The notes beneath the pieces are model-generated. The model made no database searches. It was given only the letters and a program-made list of their open reading frames with translations, and was not told the origin of the DNA. Source: Prorocentrum cordatum (lineage: Eukaryota; Sar; Dinophyceae; Prorocentrales; Prorocentraceae). Taken from it: DNA of 64,000 bases. The position numbers and the translations under genes are program-made. Location of the stretch: positions 124,001 to 188,000 of the forward strand of contig CAUYUJ010018712.1 of NCBI GenBank assembly GCA_963575745.1, written 5' to 3'. This document shows, piece after piece, positions 51,748 to 60,704 of this stretch. Each line of letters starts with the position of its first letter. Position 1 is the first letter of the stretch.

Positions 51748-52082
51748 GAAACATCCCGCTGGTGGGACTTGTATTTCACTTTGGCTGGAGCCCGTACTTG
51801 GGTTCTCTGGTGCTGGTTACTCTACTCTGTGATGGTGCTGGTTACCCTGCTCAGGTGATGGTGCTGGTTACTCTACTCAGTGATGGTTCATTGGTGGGAT
51901 TACCTTTGGATACACCGCTCAATCAGTAATGAGTGGTATCGCTACTTGGGAGCTCAGGCAGTTTTATCCTTGGGTGTGGCCGCTACTTGGGTTCAGTGGA
52001 TTCGTTCGGTGCCCTCCTCCTGGTGTGAGTCGTTCGAGTCCCCCCTCCTGGTATGAAGCGTTCGGGCCCCTCCCCGTTGTCT

Positions 52083-52112
52083 GAGTCGTTCGGCGAGGGG
52101 CCCGAACGACTC
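52083..52112. repeat. Perfect 11-bp inverted repeat (hairpin) within an array of GAGTCGTTCGG words
   Basis: GAGTCGTTCGG, an 8-base spacer GCGAGGGG-like, then CCGAACGACTC. Further direct or inverted copies lie at about 52026, 52056, 52126, 52777, 52810, 52836 and 52890. Such clusters can be protein-binding arrays or origins; no function is shown. Confidence 0.85.
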
Positions 52113-52164
52113 ACACAAGGAAGGGCCCGAACGACTCGCACCAGGGCGAGGGGCCCGGCCCGAG

Positions 52165-52491
52165 GTGGTCGCCGTTATGGTCTATTATTCTTGGTGCTTG
52201 CTGGGTTCCGTGGGGTGTCAGGCATTGGGCTCAGATGGTGTATGGTCTCTCCTCCAGTACTGGCTGGTTCAATACTTACCACTATGGTTTTTACGCTGCT
52301 ATACCGTTGGGTTCTGTGGTGCTGGATGCTTTACTGGCGACAATACCTCTGGGTACAATGAGGCTGGACACTGGATGTTGCCTCAATGGGTTCGGTGGTT
52401 CCTGTATACATGGCTTGGGCTTCGGTATCTATCCAGTGGTGGATGTGCCTCTACTCAGCTTCAGTGGCGCTTCAGGCGGGCTCTCGTATAG
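52165..52491 (+). CDS. Hydrophobic Trp/Leu-rich ORF, copy 2
   Basis: Counterpart of the ORF in unit 1, with the same length of homologous frame: YSWCLLGSVGCQALGSDGVW, YLPLWFLRCYTVGFCGAGCF, WVRWFLYTWLGLRYLSSGG. The frame stays open in both units in spite of substitutions, which is weak evidence for coding. Confidence 0.3.
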   Translation: MVAVMVYYSWCLLGSVGCQALGSDGVWSLLQYWLVQYLPLWFLRCYTVGFCGAGCFTGDNTSGYNEAGHWMLPQWVRWFLYTWLGLRYLSSGGCASTQLQWRFRRALV

Positions 52492-53171
52492 GAAACATCC
52501 CGCTGGTGGGACTTGTATCTCAATCTGGCTGGAGCCCGTACTTAGGTTGTCTGGTGCTGGTTACTGTACTCTGTGATGGTGCCGGTTACCCTGCTCAGGT
52601 GATGGTGCTGGTTACTCTACTCAGTGATGGTTCATTGGTGGGATTACCTTTTGATACAACGCTCAATCAGTAATGGGTGGTATCGCTACTTGGCTACACT
52701 GGGAGCTCAGGCAGTTTCATCCTTGGGTGTGGCCGCTACCAGGGTTCAGTGGATTCGTTCGGTGCCCTCCTCCTGGTGTGAGTCGTTCGGGCCCCCCCTC
52801 CTGGCATGAATCGTTCGGGCCCCTCCTCGACGTGCGAGTCGTTCGGCGAGGGGCCCGAGCGACTCACGCCAGGGCGAGGGGCCCCAACGACTCACACCAC
52901 CTCTATTCTTGTCCAGGACTTGCACACTCTGAGTGCCGTGATTCTACCCTTGCCTAACGGAAGTCCTCAGATCTGTTCGAGGGGGCCGATCATGGAGGCG
53001 AGTTTCCCCTTCTGCTCCTCTTCCTCCTCTCCCTCCTAACCTGCCGCCTGCTGCCTGCGCCCATCTTGATTGGCGAGCCTGCCTCTCGGGTTCAGCTCAC
53101 GCGAGCCTGAGCAGGGCGCTGACTTGTGCCCCGTGGGCCCCGAGCAAAGCAAATAAAAAAAGGTTGACGGT

Positions 53172-53462
53172 TTACCGCCAGCGCCCAGATGCAGCCAGTT
53201 CCGCGGGACGCTCACTGCACAACTGGTCGGGAGAGATCGCTGGATCGTCGACGTCGTCGTCCATTGAATCGTCGTCGTCGAAGTCGTCGTCGTCATCGTA
53301 ATCGTCGTCGTCGTCGTCGCCGTCATCGTCTGAGACGTCGCCGTCATGTGAGTCGTCTGACTCGTTCACGTGTATGACTCGACGACGACCGCCCTCTGTC
53401 TTGCCTCCCATCGCCTTCTCTCCCTCCTCCTCCTCCGACTCGCCCTCCATCCGCCCCCCCAC
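53172..53462 (-). CDS. Acidic ORF in right TIR
   Basis: Mirror of the left TIR ORF: EEEEGEKAMGGKTEGGRRRV, IHVNESDDSHDGD, Asp-rich run, DPAISPDQLCSER. It extends further upstream than the left copy (MGGRMEGES), where the left TIR has a stop or shift. Confidence 0.3.
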   Translation of the reverse strand: MGGRMEGESEEEEGEKAMGGKTEGGRRRVIHVNESDDSHDGDVSDDDGDDDDDDYDDDDDFDDDDSMDDDVDDPAISPDQLCSERPAELAASGRWR

Positions 53463-53595
53463 AAGGGGGATGTAGAAGGTGGCAGGAGGAAGAAGGAACC
53501 GGTGATATATGCGAGGGCAGGCGGAAACACGCCTGAAAAAAACACGACGGTCGGCATGCTTCGCAGGAGTTGCTGTTTAGAGATGGGCTGGTGGG
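53208..53595. repeat. Right terminal inverted repeat (388 bp)
   Basis: See left TIR. The outer boundary is CTGGTGGG at 53588-53595; the next bases, CTTCGTCAG, do not match the left flank. About 40 bases beyond it the AGT array begins. Confidence 0.94.
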
Positions 53596-53619
53596 CTTCG
53601 TCAGAAAGTAGCAGCAGGA

Positions 53620-53728
53620 GCAGTAGTACTAGATTGTGGCAGTACTAGTAGAAGAAGAAGAAGTAGTAGTAGTAGTAGGAGTCGTAGCAATAGTAGTAGA
53701 AGTAGTAGTAGTAATAGTAGTAGTAGTG

Positions 53729-53761
<33 letters not shown>

Positions 53762-53762
53762 C

Positions 53763-53795
<33 letters not shown>

Positions 53796-53891
53796 GACGA
53801 GGACTAGTAGTAGTCGTAGTGATGGTAGTAGTAGTAGCAGAAGAAGTAGTAGTAGTAGGAGTAGTAGTAGTAGTAGTAGTAGTAGAAATCA

Positions 53892-53923
<32 letters not shown>

Positions 53924-54184
53924 TCATTAGTAGTAGCCGTAGTAGTAGTAGTAGTAGTAGTAGATGAAGTAGTAGTATTTATAGTAGTAGTAGTACTAGT
54001 AGTAGTAGTAGTAGTAGTAGTACTAGAAGCAGTAGTAGTAATAGCACTAGCAGTAGCAGTAGCAGTAGCAGTAGCAGTAGCCGTCGTAGTAGAATTAGTA
54101 GTGGTAGGTAGTAGTAGTACTAGCAGTAGTAGCAGTAGTAGCAGTAGTAGTAGTCGTAGTAGTAGTAGCAGTACCAGTAGTAGC

Positions 54185-54224
<40 letters not shown>

Positions 54225-54333
54225 TTACCAGTATCAGCGGTAGTCGCAAACGTAGTCGTCAACGTCGTCGTCGTAGTAGTTGTCTCAGCAGCAGTAGCAG
54301 TCACCATAGCAATGGTCTTTATGGAAGTAGTAA

Positions 54334-54376
<43 letters not shown>

Positions 54377-54465
54377 CATCGTAGTAGTAGTAGTAGTAGT
54401 AGTGGTAGTAGTAGTAGTAGTAGTAGTAGCCGTAGCACCATGAATAGAAGTAGTAGTACTAGATT

Positions 54466-54500
<35 letters not shown>

Positions 54501-54519
54501 CTAGCAGTAGTAGTCGTAC

Positions 54520-54555
<36 letters not shown>

Positions 54556-54733
54556 CAATAGTAGTGGTGGTAGTCTTAGTAGTAGTAGTGGTAGTAGTCG
54601 TGGTAGTAACAGTAATAGGACTAGTAGTAATAATAGAAGTAGTAGTCCTAGTACTAGCAGCAGCAGTAGTAGTAGTCCCAGTAGTACTAGTAGCAGTAGT
54701 ACTAGTAGCAGTGGTAGTGGTAGTAATAGTAGC

Positions 54734-54764
<31 letters not shown>

Positions 54765-54857
54765 CTAGTAGAAGCAGTAGTAGTTGTAGTAGTAGTAGTA
54801 GATGATGTAGTAGTAGTAGTAACAGTAGTAGTAGTAGTAGTAGTAGTAGTAGTCGTC

Positions 54858-54893
<36 letters not shown>

Positions 54894-55077
54894 CTAGTAG
54901 TACTATTAGCAGTCGTAGTAACAACACTACTAGTAGCAGTGGCACTAGCAGTAGCAGTAGCAATAGCAGTAGCCGTCGTAGTAGAATTAGTAGTGGTAGT
55001 AGTAGTAGAGCAGAAGTAGCAGTAGTGGTCGTAGACGAAGAAGAAGTGGCAGTAGTAGGAGTGAGAGTAGTAGTAGC

Positions 55078-55109
<32 letters not shown>

Positions 55110-55150
55110 CAGTAGCAGTAGCAGTAGCAGTAGCGGTAGAAGTATGAGTA
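53620..55150. repeat. AGT trinucleotide array, about 1.5 kb
   Basis: Almost continuous AGT/TAG triplets with CAG, CGT and AAT substitutions. Uninterrupted blocks reach more than 15 units. The 389-codon Ser/Val frame and the opposite Thr/Leu frames are artefacts. Confidence 0.98.
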
Positions 55151-55246
55151 GTTGTTGGCGTTGTAGTAGGAGTCGTGGTGGTAGCGGTGGGAGTAGCGAT
55201 AGAAGTCGTAGTCGTTGTCGTTGTCGCAGTGCTTATATCTATAAAC

Positions 55247-55586
55247 ACGACAACGCAGGTCTTCGCAAACCCGGGTCGGCCAATGTGCGCGGCCGCCTCG
55301 CGGCCACGAGCTGCTCGCTAACCCTGGTCAGCCAGAGGGGGTCTTCGCAGGATCCCGCAGAATCCGGCGCCCCGCCTGACCCCCGTTTGCCGAGGGCGGG
55401 CGCCTATGATGTTTCCGGGCCGCGCTGTCAGCAGCGAGGGCCGCCCGATCCACGACGCGCGGGCGGTGGGCGCGCACTCCCCCGAAGAATTTCACCCGCC
55501 GGCCCTCCAGCCCCGACGTTGGCAACTGGTGCGCCTGTCGCTGCGGCGGGCTGCGCGGCGCCCCGCGTTCCTCGGCAAAAATTCTA
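55247..55586 (+). repeat. 340-bp direct repeat, right copy
   Basis: Begins CGACAACGCAGGTCTTCGCA and ends GGCAAAAATTCT, at the same bases as the copy at 44397-44740. Its second half carries the same RT-start sequence (GRAVSSEGRPIHDARAVGAH). Both copies lie in the same orientation and bracket the helicase element plus the AGT array. Confidence 0.93.
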
Positions 55587-56470
55587 GAAGTGACCGAGCG
55601 CTGGAACTGAGCACTGTCCTCCACTGAGAAATATCTCTGAGCTCGGTAAATGAAAAATCAGGGGCCTGAAAGAAGGAGGCCTGATCCTGCCCCCTCGCCG
55701 CCCCCCCCCCCCCCCCCCCCCCCCTTCGCACTCTGACTCGCCCCTGCCTCCCCTGAAGCCCTGCGCAGACAGCCCCGCGGGGCCTGAGTGGCCCCGGCGA
55801 CCAAGGCGGCCCCGAGGTCGGGCTCGCTTCGCGCCCTGAGGGCGAAGACGTCGATCTGCTGCTCGACTGGGAACTGCGAGGCCACGGCCGAGACCTGCGC
55901 GGTCGGATCGCACCCACCGCTGAGGCCGTGGAGCTCCTGGCGCCACTGCGTCGCCAGCTGCTGCTCGGGGGCGTGGATCGTCGGCGCGCCCGCGCCTGAC
56001 TCCTGGATCGCGAAATTGATGACGGCAGTTGGGCTGACGCAACTGACGCCCTCGCGCTCTGAAAGAAGTTCTGGGCGTACTTCGCGCGCAGCTGAAGGAT
56101 CTGCCTGGGCGCGCACGAGGGGTCCTGGGTCTGGTCCCACTCCGCGATTGCCTGCCTCATCTGCCGACTGCATTCGTAGATTCTGCGAGCATGAGCCGCA
56201 ATTCGACGAGGCTGAGCAGCTGGCTGACCCCTGGCACCATCTCCGAATGGCACTGCCAGGTGCCCTGGATGGCCTGTACCTTCTGACAGACGCTGTTGAG
56301 GATGTAGGCGCTGGTCCCCAGGGGGCCGACAGAAACCAACCGATGCTGAGCTGCGCGCGGCCCCAGCCCTGAGCCGAGCGCAGGCCGGAGGTCGCCGCCG
56401 CGGCCGCGACGGCGAGCGAGGGGCCGAGCGTCGCTGCAGGTCAGCGAAGCCTGACCTGCGATGCAACTCC
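55587..56470 (-). pseudogene. Unidentified coding relic
   Basis: Minus-strand frames read SVGPLGTSAYILNSVCQKVQ and AIQGTWQCHSEMVPGVSQLL (56336-56215), then MRQAIAEWDQTQDPSCAPRQ and QLRAKYAQNFFQSARAS, then FAIQESGAGAPTIHAPEQQL and VASQFPVEQQIDVFALRARS (56015-55830). These look like one protein of about 200 residues with at least two frameshifts. A poly-C run lies at 55708-55724. I do not recognise the family. Confidence 0.35.
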
Positions 56471-56589
56471 GCTGCTGCGTCGCTTCCGAAGGAGGCCTTC
56501 CTGGGGCGGGGGCGCCTTTCCGAGGGGGGGCCTCTCTGAGGGGGGATCTCTGAGGGGCGATTCCTTCTGTGCTGTTGCTGTGCTACGCT

Positions 56590-57050
56590 GCTGTTGCTGC
56601 GCGCTGAGGTTGCGCTGCGGCGCTGCTGCTGCGCCGCGGCTCTGCGCGCCCCATTCGAGACCGCGCCCTCGCCCGCAGCGCCCCGGCGCGAAGTTCCCGA
56701 GAATACCTATGGGGGAGGGCGCCGCGGGGGTGCGGGGGGGGCGCGCCTCGCGAGGCCGAGAGCCCGATGGGGGGGGGGGGGGGCGCAGAGGCAAACTGAG
56801 GAGGCCCGAAAATGCTTCGAGGGCGCGCAGTGGCGCCGCCACTGCGCCGAGGTTCTGCGCCCCCTTCTCGAAGCCACGCCTTCGCCCGCAGCGCCCTAGC
56901 GCGACGTTCCCGAGAGGGCCTCTGGAAGGGGGGCCCGGTGGCGGAGGCGCGCCTCGCAAGGCCGCGGGGCCCGGGGCGGGGGGCGGGGGGCGGCGGCGCA
57001 GAGGGGGCGTGGGGGGGCCAGAAAAAGACTTCAAGATATGTCCAGGGAGG
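56590..57050. repeat. Two diverged tandem units of about 235 bp
   Basis: GTTGCGCTGCGGCGCTGCTG, CTGCGCGCCCCATTCGAGAC and CGCCCGCAGCGCCCCGGCGC of unit 1 (from about 56607) correspond to GCAGTGGCGCCGCCACTGCG, CTGCGCCCCCTTCTCGAAGC and CGCCCGCAGCGCCCTAGCGC of unit 2 (from about 56835). Both continue to a GGCGCGCCTCGC block and a G-rich run. Confidence 0.82.
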
Positions 57051-57252
57051 TTCATCTAAGGTTTCAGCGATCCTGCATGATTCCTGCAAGACTACCATAT
57101 AATGAACTAGCACGGCATAAAATACAAGTGTAACAGAAGAGGAATACCTGGAATTGAAGAGAATAAGAATGCTCAGAATGAAGCAGTGGCCAAAGAAAAC
57201 GAGGGTCGAATACAAAGGGAATCCATAAAGTAGAGCAGGGACGAGGATCACG

Positions 57253-57536
<284 letters not shown>

Positions 57537-57899
57537 GGACAAGTAGGCGGACCAGGGTCCGTCCGCGAGGCGCACTGCGGTGCGACAACTCGCCAAACAC
57601 TATTTGCGGCGGTGCAGCCTTGAGATTCGAGGGCGGGCAACAAACCCCCTCCCCCGGCGCAATGCGACAGACGCTACAGACGGCGGACAGACGGTGAAGA
57701 TCTCACGTGTCAGACCGCGTGACGAAGAAGGCCCCAACAAGAAAGGCGACGTGCTGACACGTGGCTAGGCGGCTTGGCAGACCGCCAGTTGGGCGCTTGG
57801 CCGCAAAGCGGCGCGCAGGGACGGGGCGCCCCCCGCCCCCACGCCCTGACACCGTGGACGCGGGGCCACGCGTACACACGGGCAGGCAGAGGGAGGAGA

Positions 57900-60704
57900 T
57901 TAGCGCGGGGCACCAGGCGGAGCGCCGCGGAGCGATGACAGCATAGCTTGGAGGGTGAGTGGCGGCGCAGCACCATCGGGCGAGGGCGTAAGCAGCTCGG
58001 CGAAGGCACGCCCGGCGCGGTGGAGGCGCTGGAGCAGAGGGCCTTGACGGGCTTGAGCAGCGGCAAGGTCGGCGGCGAGAGCAGCACACCTCTGCTGAAG
58101 AGCGGCCATAGACTGGGACAGCTCTGTTTCGCGGTCGGTGAGGGGCGGCTGCTTAGTGCCTGCGGCCGCGGGCCTCGTGGCAGGGACGAGGTCATCGGTG
58201 CGCCTGGCCAGGTGGTGGACCAGCGCAGTGCGGCGATCCGTGTGCTGGCGGCCGTCGCCCTTGAGAGGCGACTGGAGGGTAACACGCGGTCCCAGGGCTG
58301 GAGCCGCTAGGGCCACGCCCCGTGAGGACGGAAGAGCCGCATCCTCGCACCCAGCAACAGTGAAAGCGTGGACGGGGTGCGACGGCCTGACTGGCTCGGT
58401 GCCCTGCGGGGGGGCTGGAGCCGCCCCCGCGGGCTGGCGCTGGTGGGGGGACGGAGTGGGTGGCACGGTGGGACCAATCATGATGCCGTGCGAGGGCTCG
58501 GAGGTCGGCCGCGTGGTCGGGTGGCGTCTCGATGGGGCGGCAACGTCGGCAGCGTGGGGTGTCGGCGGGGCGTCGTCTATGCTGCCACTCAGTCCGAGGG
58601 GATCATGCAGGTCCTCGTCGGCGTCTTGACGGTGAGCGACATCATCATGTGGGTGCGATGTCGCTCTCGGTGGCGGAGTCGCGGTGGGCGTCGAGAGGTT
58701 GCCCGACGGGGCAGGGTTGGCGCTGGCTGGGCCGTCGTCCAAGAAGTCCAATCCCCCGCCGAAGCCGAACGGGTCGTCCTCCTGTTCATCGAGCATCGCC
58801 CGTTGGGCCTCGGCCCAGAGCTCATCCGGGTCTTGCGGGATGAATGGTCCAGCCGCGGGTGGTGCCTGGTCCGACAGCAGGGGGTTCGGTTCCATTTTGC
58901 TGAGTTCCGCTGCTGTAAACCCAGCCCTGCGGTGTGGGAGCGGCAGAGTACGGTGTCTGCGCTCGTAGATAGCGACAGCGACCCCATGAAGCACGGTCGC
59001 TTGGCGATGTCGTGTTTTGGCAGCTTCAACAATGTCGTCAGGAAGGTTGTGCGTGCGTGCCGCCGCTGTGGCAAGGGCGTCGGCCTAACGGTTGAACTCC
59101 TCCGCGATGGGCCCGATGAGCCCAAGGTCGATGCCCAGGTCTCCCAGGTGGCTGGCGATTTTTTCGACGCGAAACATGTTGGGCTTGGCCATAACACATC
59201 GGTGGATCTTTTCCCAGAGCTCCGCGTGCGTGCCCTGCGGCGCTGGATGTCCGTCGATGATGCTTTGGAACCCATCGACCACCGCCTGGTTGTCCACGAA
59301 AACGTGCACGGGCCGTTCGGCACATGCCGTAAGGTGGACAATGGCGAGGGTCTCCGCAACCTGGGCGTTCTGCGTTAGGCCGTGAACGCGTGCACTGTAG
59401 TTCATGCGGTGGTCGATGCCGTAGTAGACGCCGTAGCCCGCTCGTGCTAGCAATGGGATGGCTTGGTTGGTGCACGCACCGTCCGTGGCAGCGTAGACCC
59501 ATGTCCAACCAGTGTCGTAGTCAAGGTAGGTGGTGTAGGTGTCCTGGGCTGAAGCCGCAGGATCTCCCTCAGGGGGGGGCCGCGGTATGGGCTGTGGCAG
59601 CGGGTCCCTCGCGAGGTCGGCCTGCAGGTCGAGGAGGGCTGGGTCTTCGTCGAAGAGCCCGCAGTGTCTTGTGTGCGGCGGAAGACGGGCCCACTGGTCG
59701 TCACTGATGAGGGTGGTGAGAGGGAGTCTTTCTCGGGCCAAGCACTTGCAGTCGCGGACAGTGTGCTCCTGGGTTTCCTCTTCCTCGTCGCAGTAGCGGC
59801 AGATGGGGCTGGGGTCTGCCGACGTGTTTGATCGGGATCGTCGCTGTTGGGTGTGATCCCCGCCCGACAGGTAGTTCAGCAGGAGCGCCAGCTGCCAGGC
59901 AGTGCATTTGGCTGCTCCTTTAGTTCGGGCGAGCCACGTGCTGGCGAAGAGATCAAGGCCCTGTCTGACAGAGGCTAGGTAGCCAAGGTCGTGTCGCCGT
60001 GGCTTGATCCTCCGCAGAAATGCCCTGCGTTGTGAGGCCCGCAGCATGTGCAGGAAGGCGTTTTGGGGTAAATTCAGCCAGCTGATCGGGCAGCCCCAGT
60101 CGTCGTACATGATGCCAAATGTGGGCCAGGTCCATCGGAGCTGCTGGAGCGACTGGACGAGTCGTCCGACGGGTCCTCCACCAAACAGGGTCTGGACGTG
60201 GTGTTGGAGGTCTCTGGCGAGCCCGCAGAGTGTAACGTCGCGGTTAACCTGTCGCCGCAGGCACAGGAATGCTTCACGCTGCGTGATGGCGTCGATCTCA
60301 AGGGCGTGTCCCGGCACGCACACGGCCATGAGAGTCCAGAACTCGACCCACTTGTTCCCCTTGGGGCGGATAGCCGCCTTGAGGGCGTGGTTGTAGGCAG
60401 TCTTGGCTGGGCCTGATGGTGCTTGAATGTCGGTGCCCGTGGTGCAGACGCTGGCAGCCAGGGAACGGGCGTGCCGCGCCTTGATAAGCATCGGCGATGG
60501 GAGCTTGCCAATGCGCGGCAGGCGGATAGTCGCCCTCCGTACACGGGCGTCTGCGGTGGCCGTGAGGTTAAGCGCGGCTGGAGCCGGCGCTGCCTCTGCG
60601 TTGATGTAACTCCCGACGAGCTTGAAGGAATCGACCACACGTAGGGGGCGATCCGCCAGTGTGAGCTGGGTACGGCGGCGTGAAGCTCGTCGGTGAGCGC
60701 CCAC
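57900..60704 (-). pseudogene. LINE C-terminal part: RT thumb, CCHC knuckle, RNase H and Pro-rich tail, one in-frame TAG
   Basis: The frame continues the RT after the shift near 60675 (TLADRPLRVVDSFKLVGSYI). A knuckle CRYCDEEEETQEHTVRDC (C-x2-C-x8-H-x4-C, about 59812-59759) follows. RNase H begins YAATDGACTNQAIPLLARAG (about 59493) and has QVAETLAIVHLTA (Glu) and VHVFVDNQAVVDG (Asp). At the end motif the frame reads EEFNR, then TAG at 59085-59087, then ADALATAAARTHNLPDDIVE, so the stop falls inside N-x-x-A-D-x-L-A. After the stop the frame stays open for 390 codons, including a Pro/Thr/His-rich region and a likely coiled coil near the end (about 58130-58000). Confidence 0.85.

Larger units (their letters stand above)
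51421..52908. repeat. Tandem duplication, two units of 744 bp
   Basis: GTGGTCGCCGCTATTGTCTC at 51421 is matched by GTGGTCGCCGTTATGGTCTA at 52165, and similarity continues to about 52900 with few indels. Each unit ends in a cluster of GAGTCGTTCGGGCCC-type words in direct and inverted orientation. Confidence 0.93.
44753..53595 (+). mobile_element. 8.84-kb TIR-bounded element carrying an SF1-helicase-like gene
   Basis: The ends CCCACCAGCCCAT and ATGGGCTGGTGGG start inverted repeats of 405 bp (left) and 388 bp (right). Inside are, left to right, a TIR-encoded acidic ORF, pentanucleotide repeats, a 20-bp tandem repeat just before the main ATG, the helicase-like gene (45842-50107), a basic coiled-coil gene (50507-51331), a tandem 744-bp duplication, and the mirrored acidic ORF in the right TIR. 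No target-site duplication is visible at these boundaries (flanks GCGTATC and CTTCGTC). No recognised transposase was found. An integrated DNA transposon of unknown class, or a virus- or plasmid-like element, would fit. Confidence 0.78.

Noticed and set aside
44753-53595. Helitron interpretation of the helicase element
   Set aside because: No Rep (HUH) motif was seen, and Helitrons do not have 400-bp terminal inverted repeats.
53636-54805. 389-codon Val/Ser-rich frame and opposite Thr/Leu-rich frames
   Set aside because: They are direct translations of the AGT array; every frame of such a repeat is open.
58368-59378. 336-codon plus-strand frame over the LINE
   Set aside because: Antisense of the LINE RNase H and tail; no motif.
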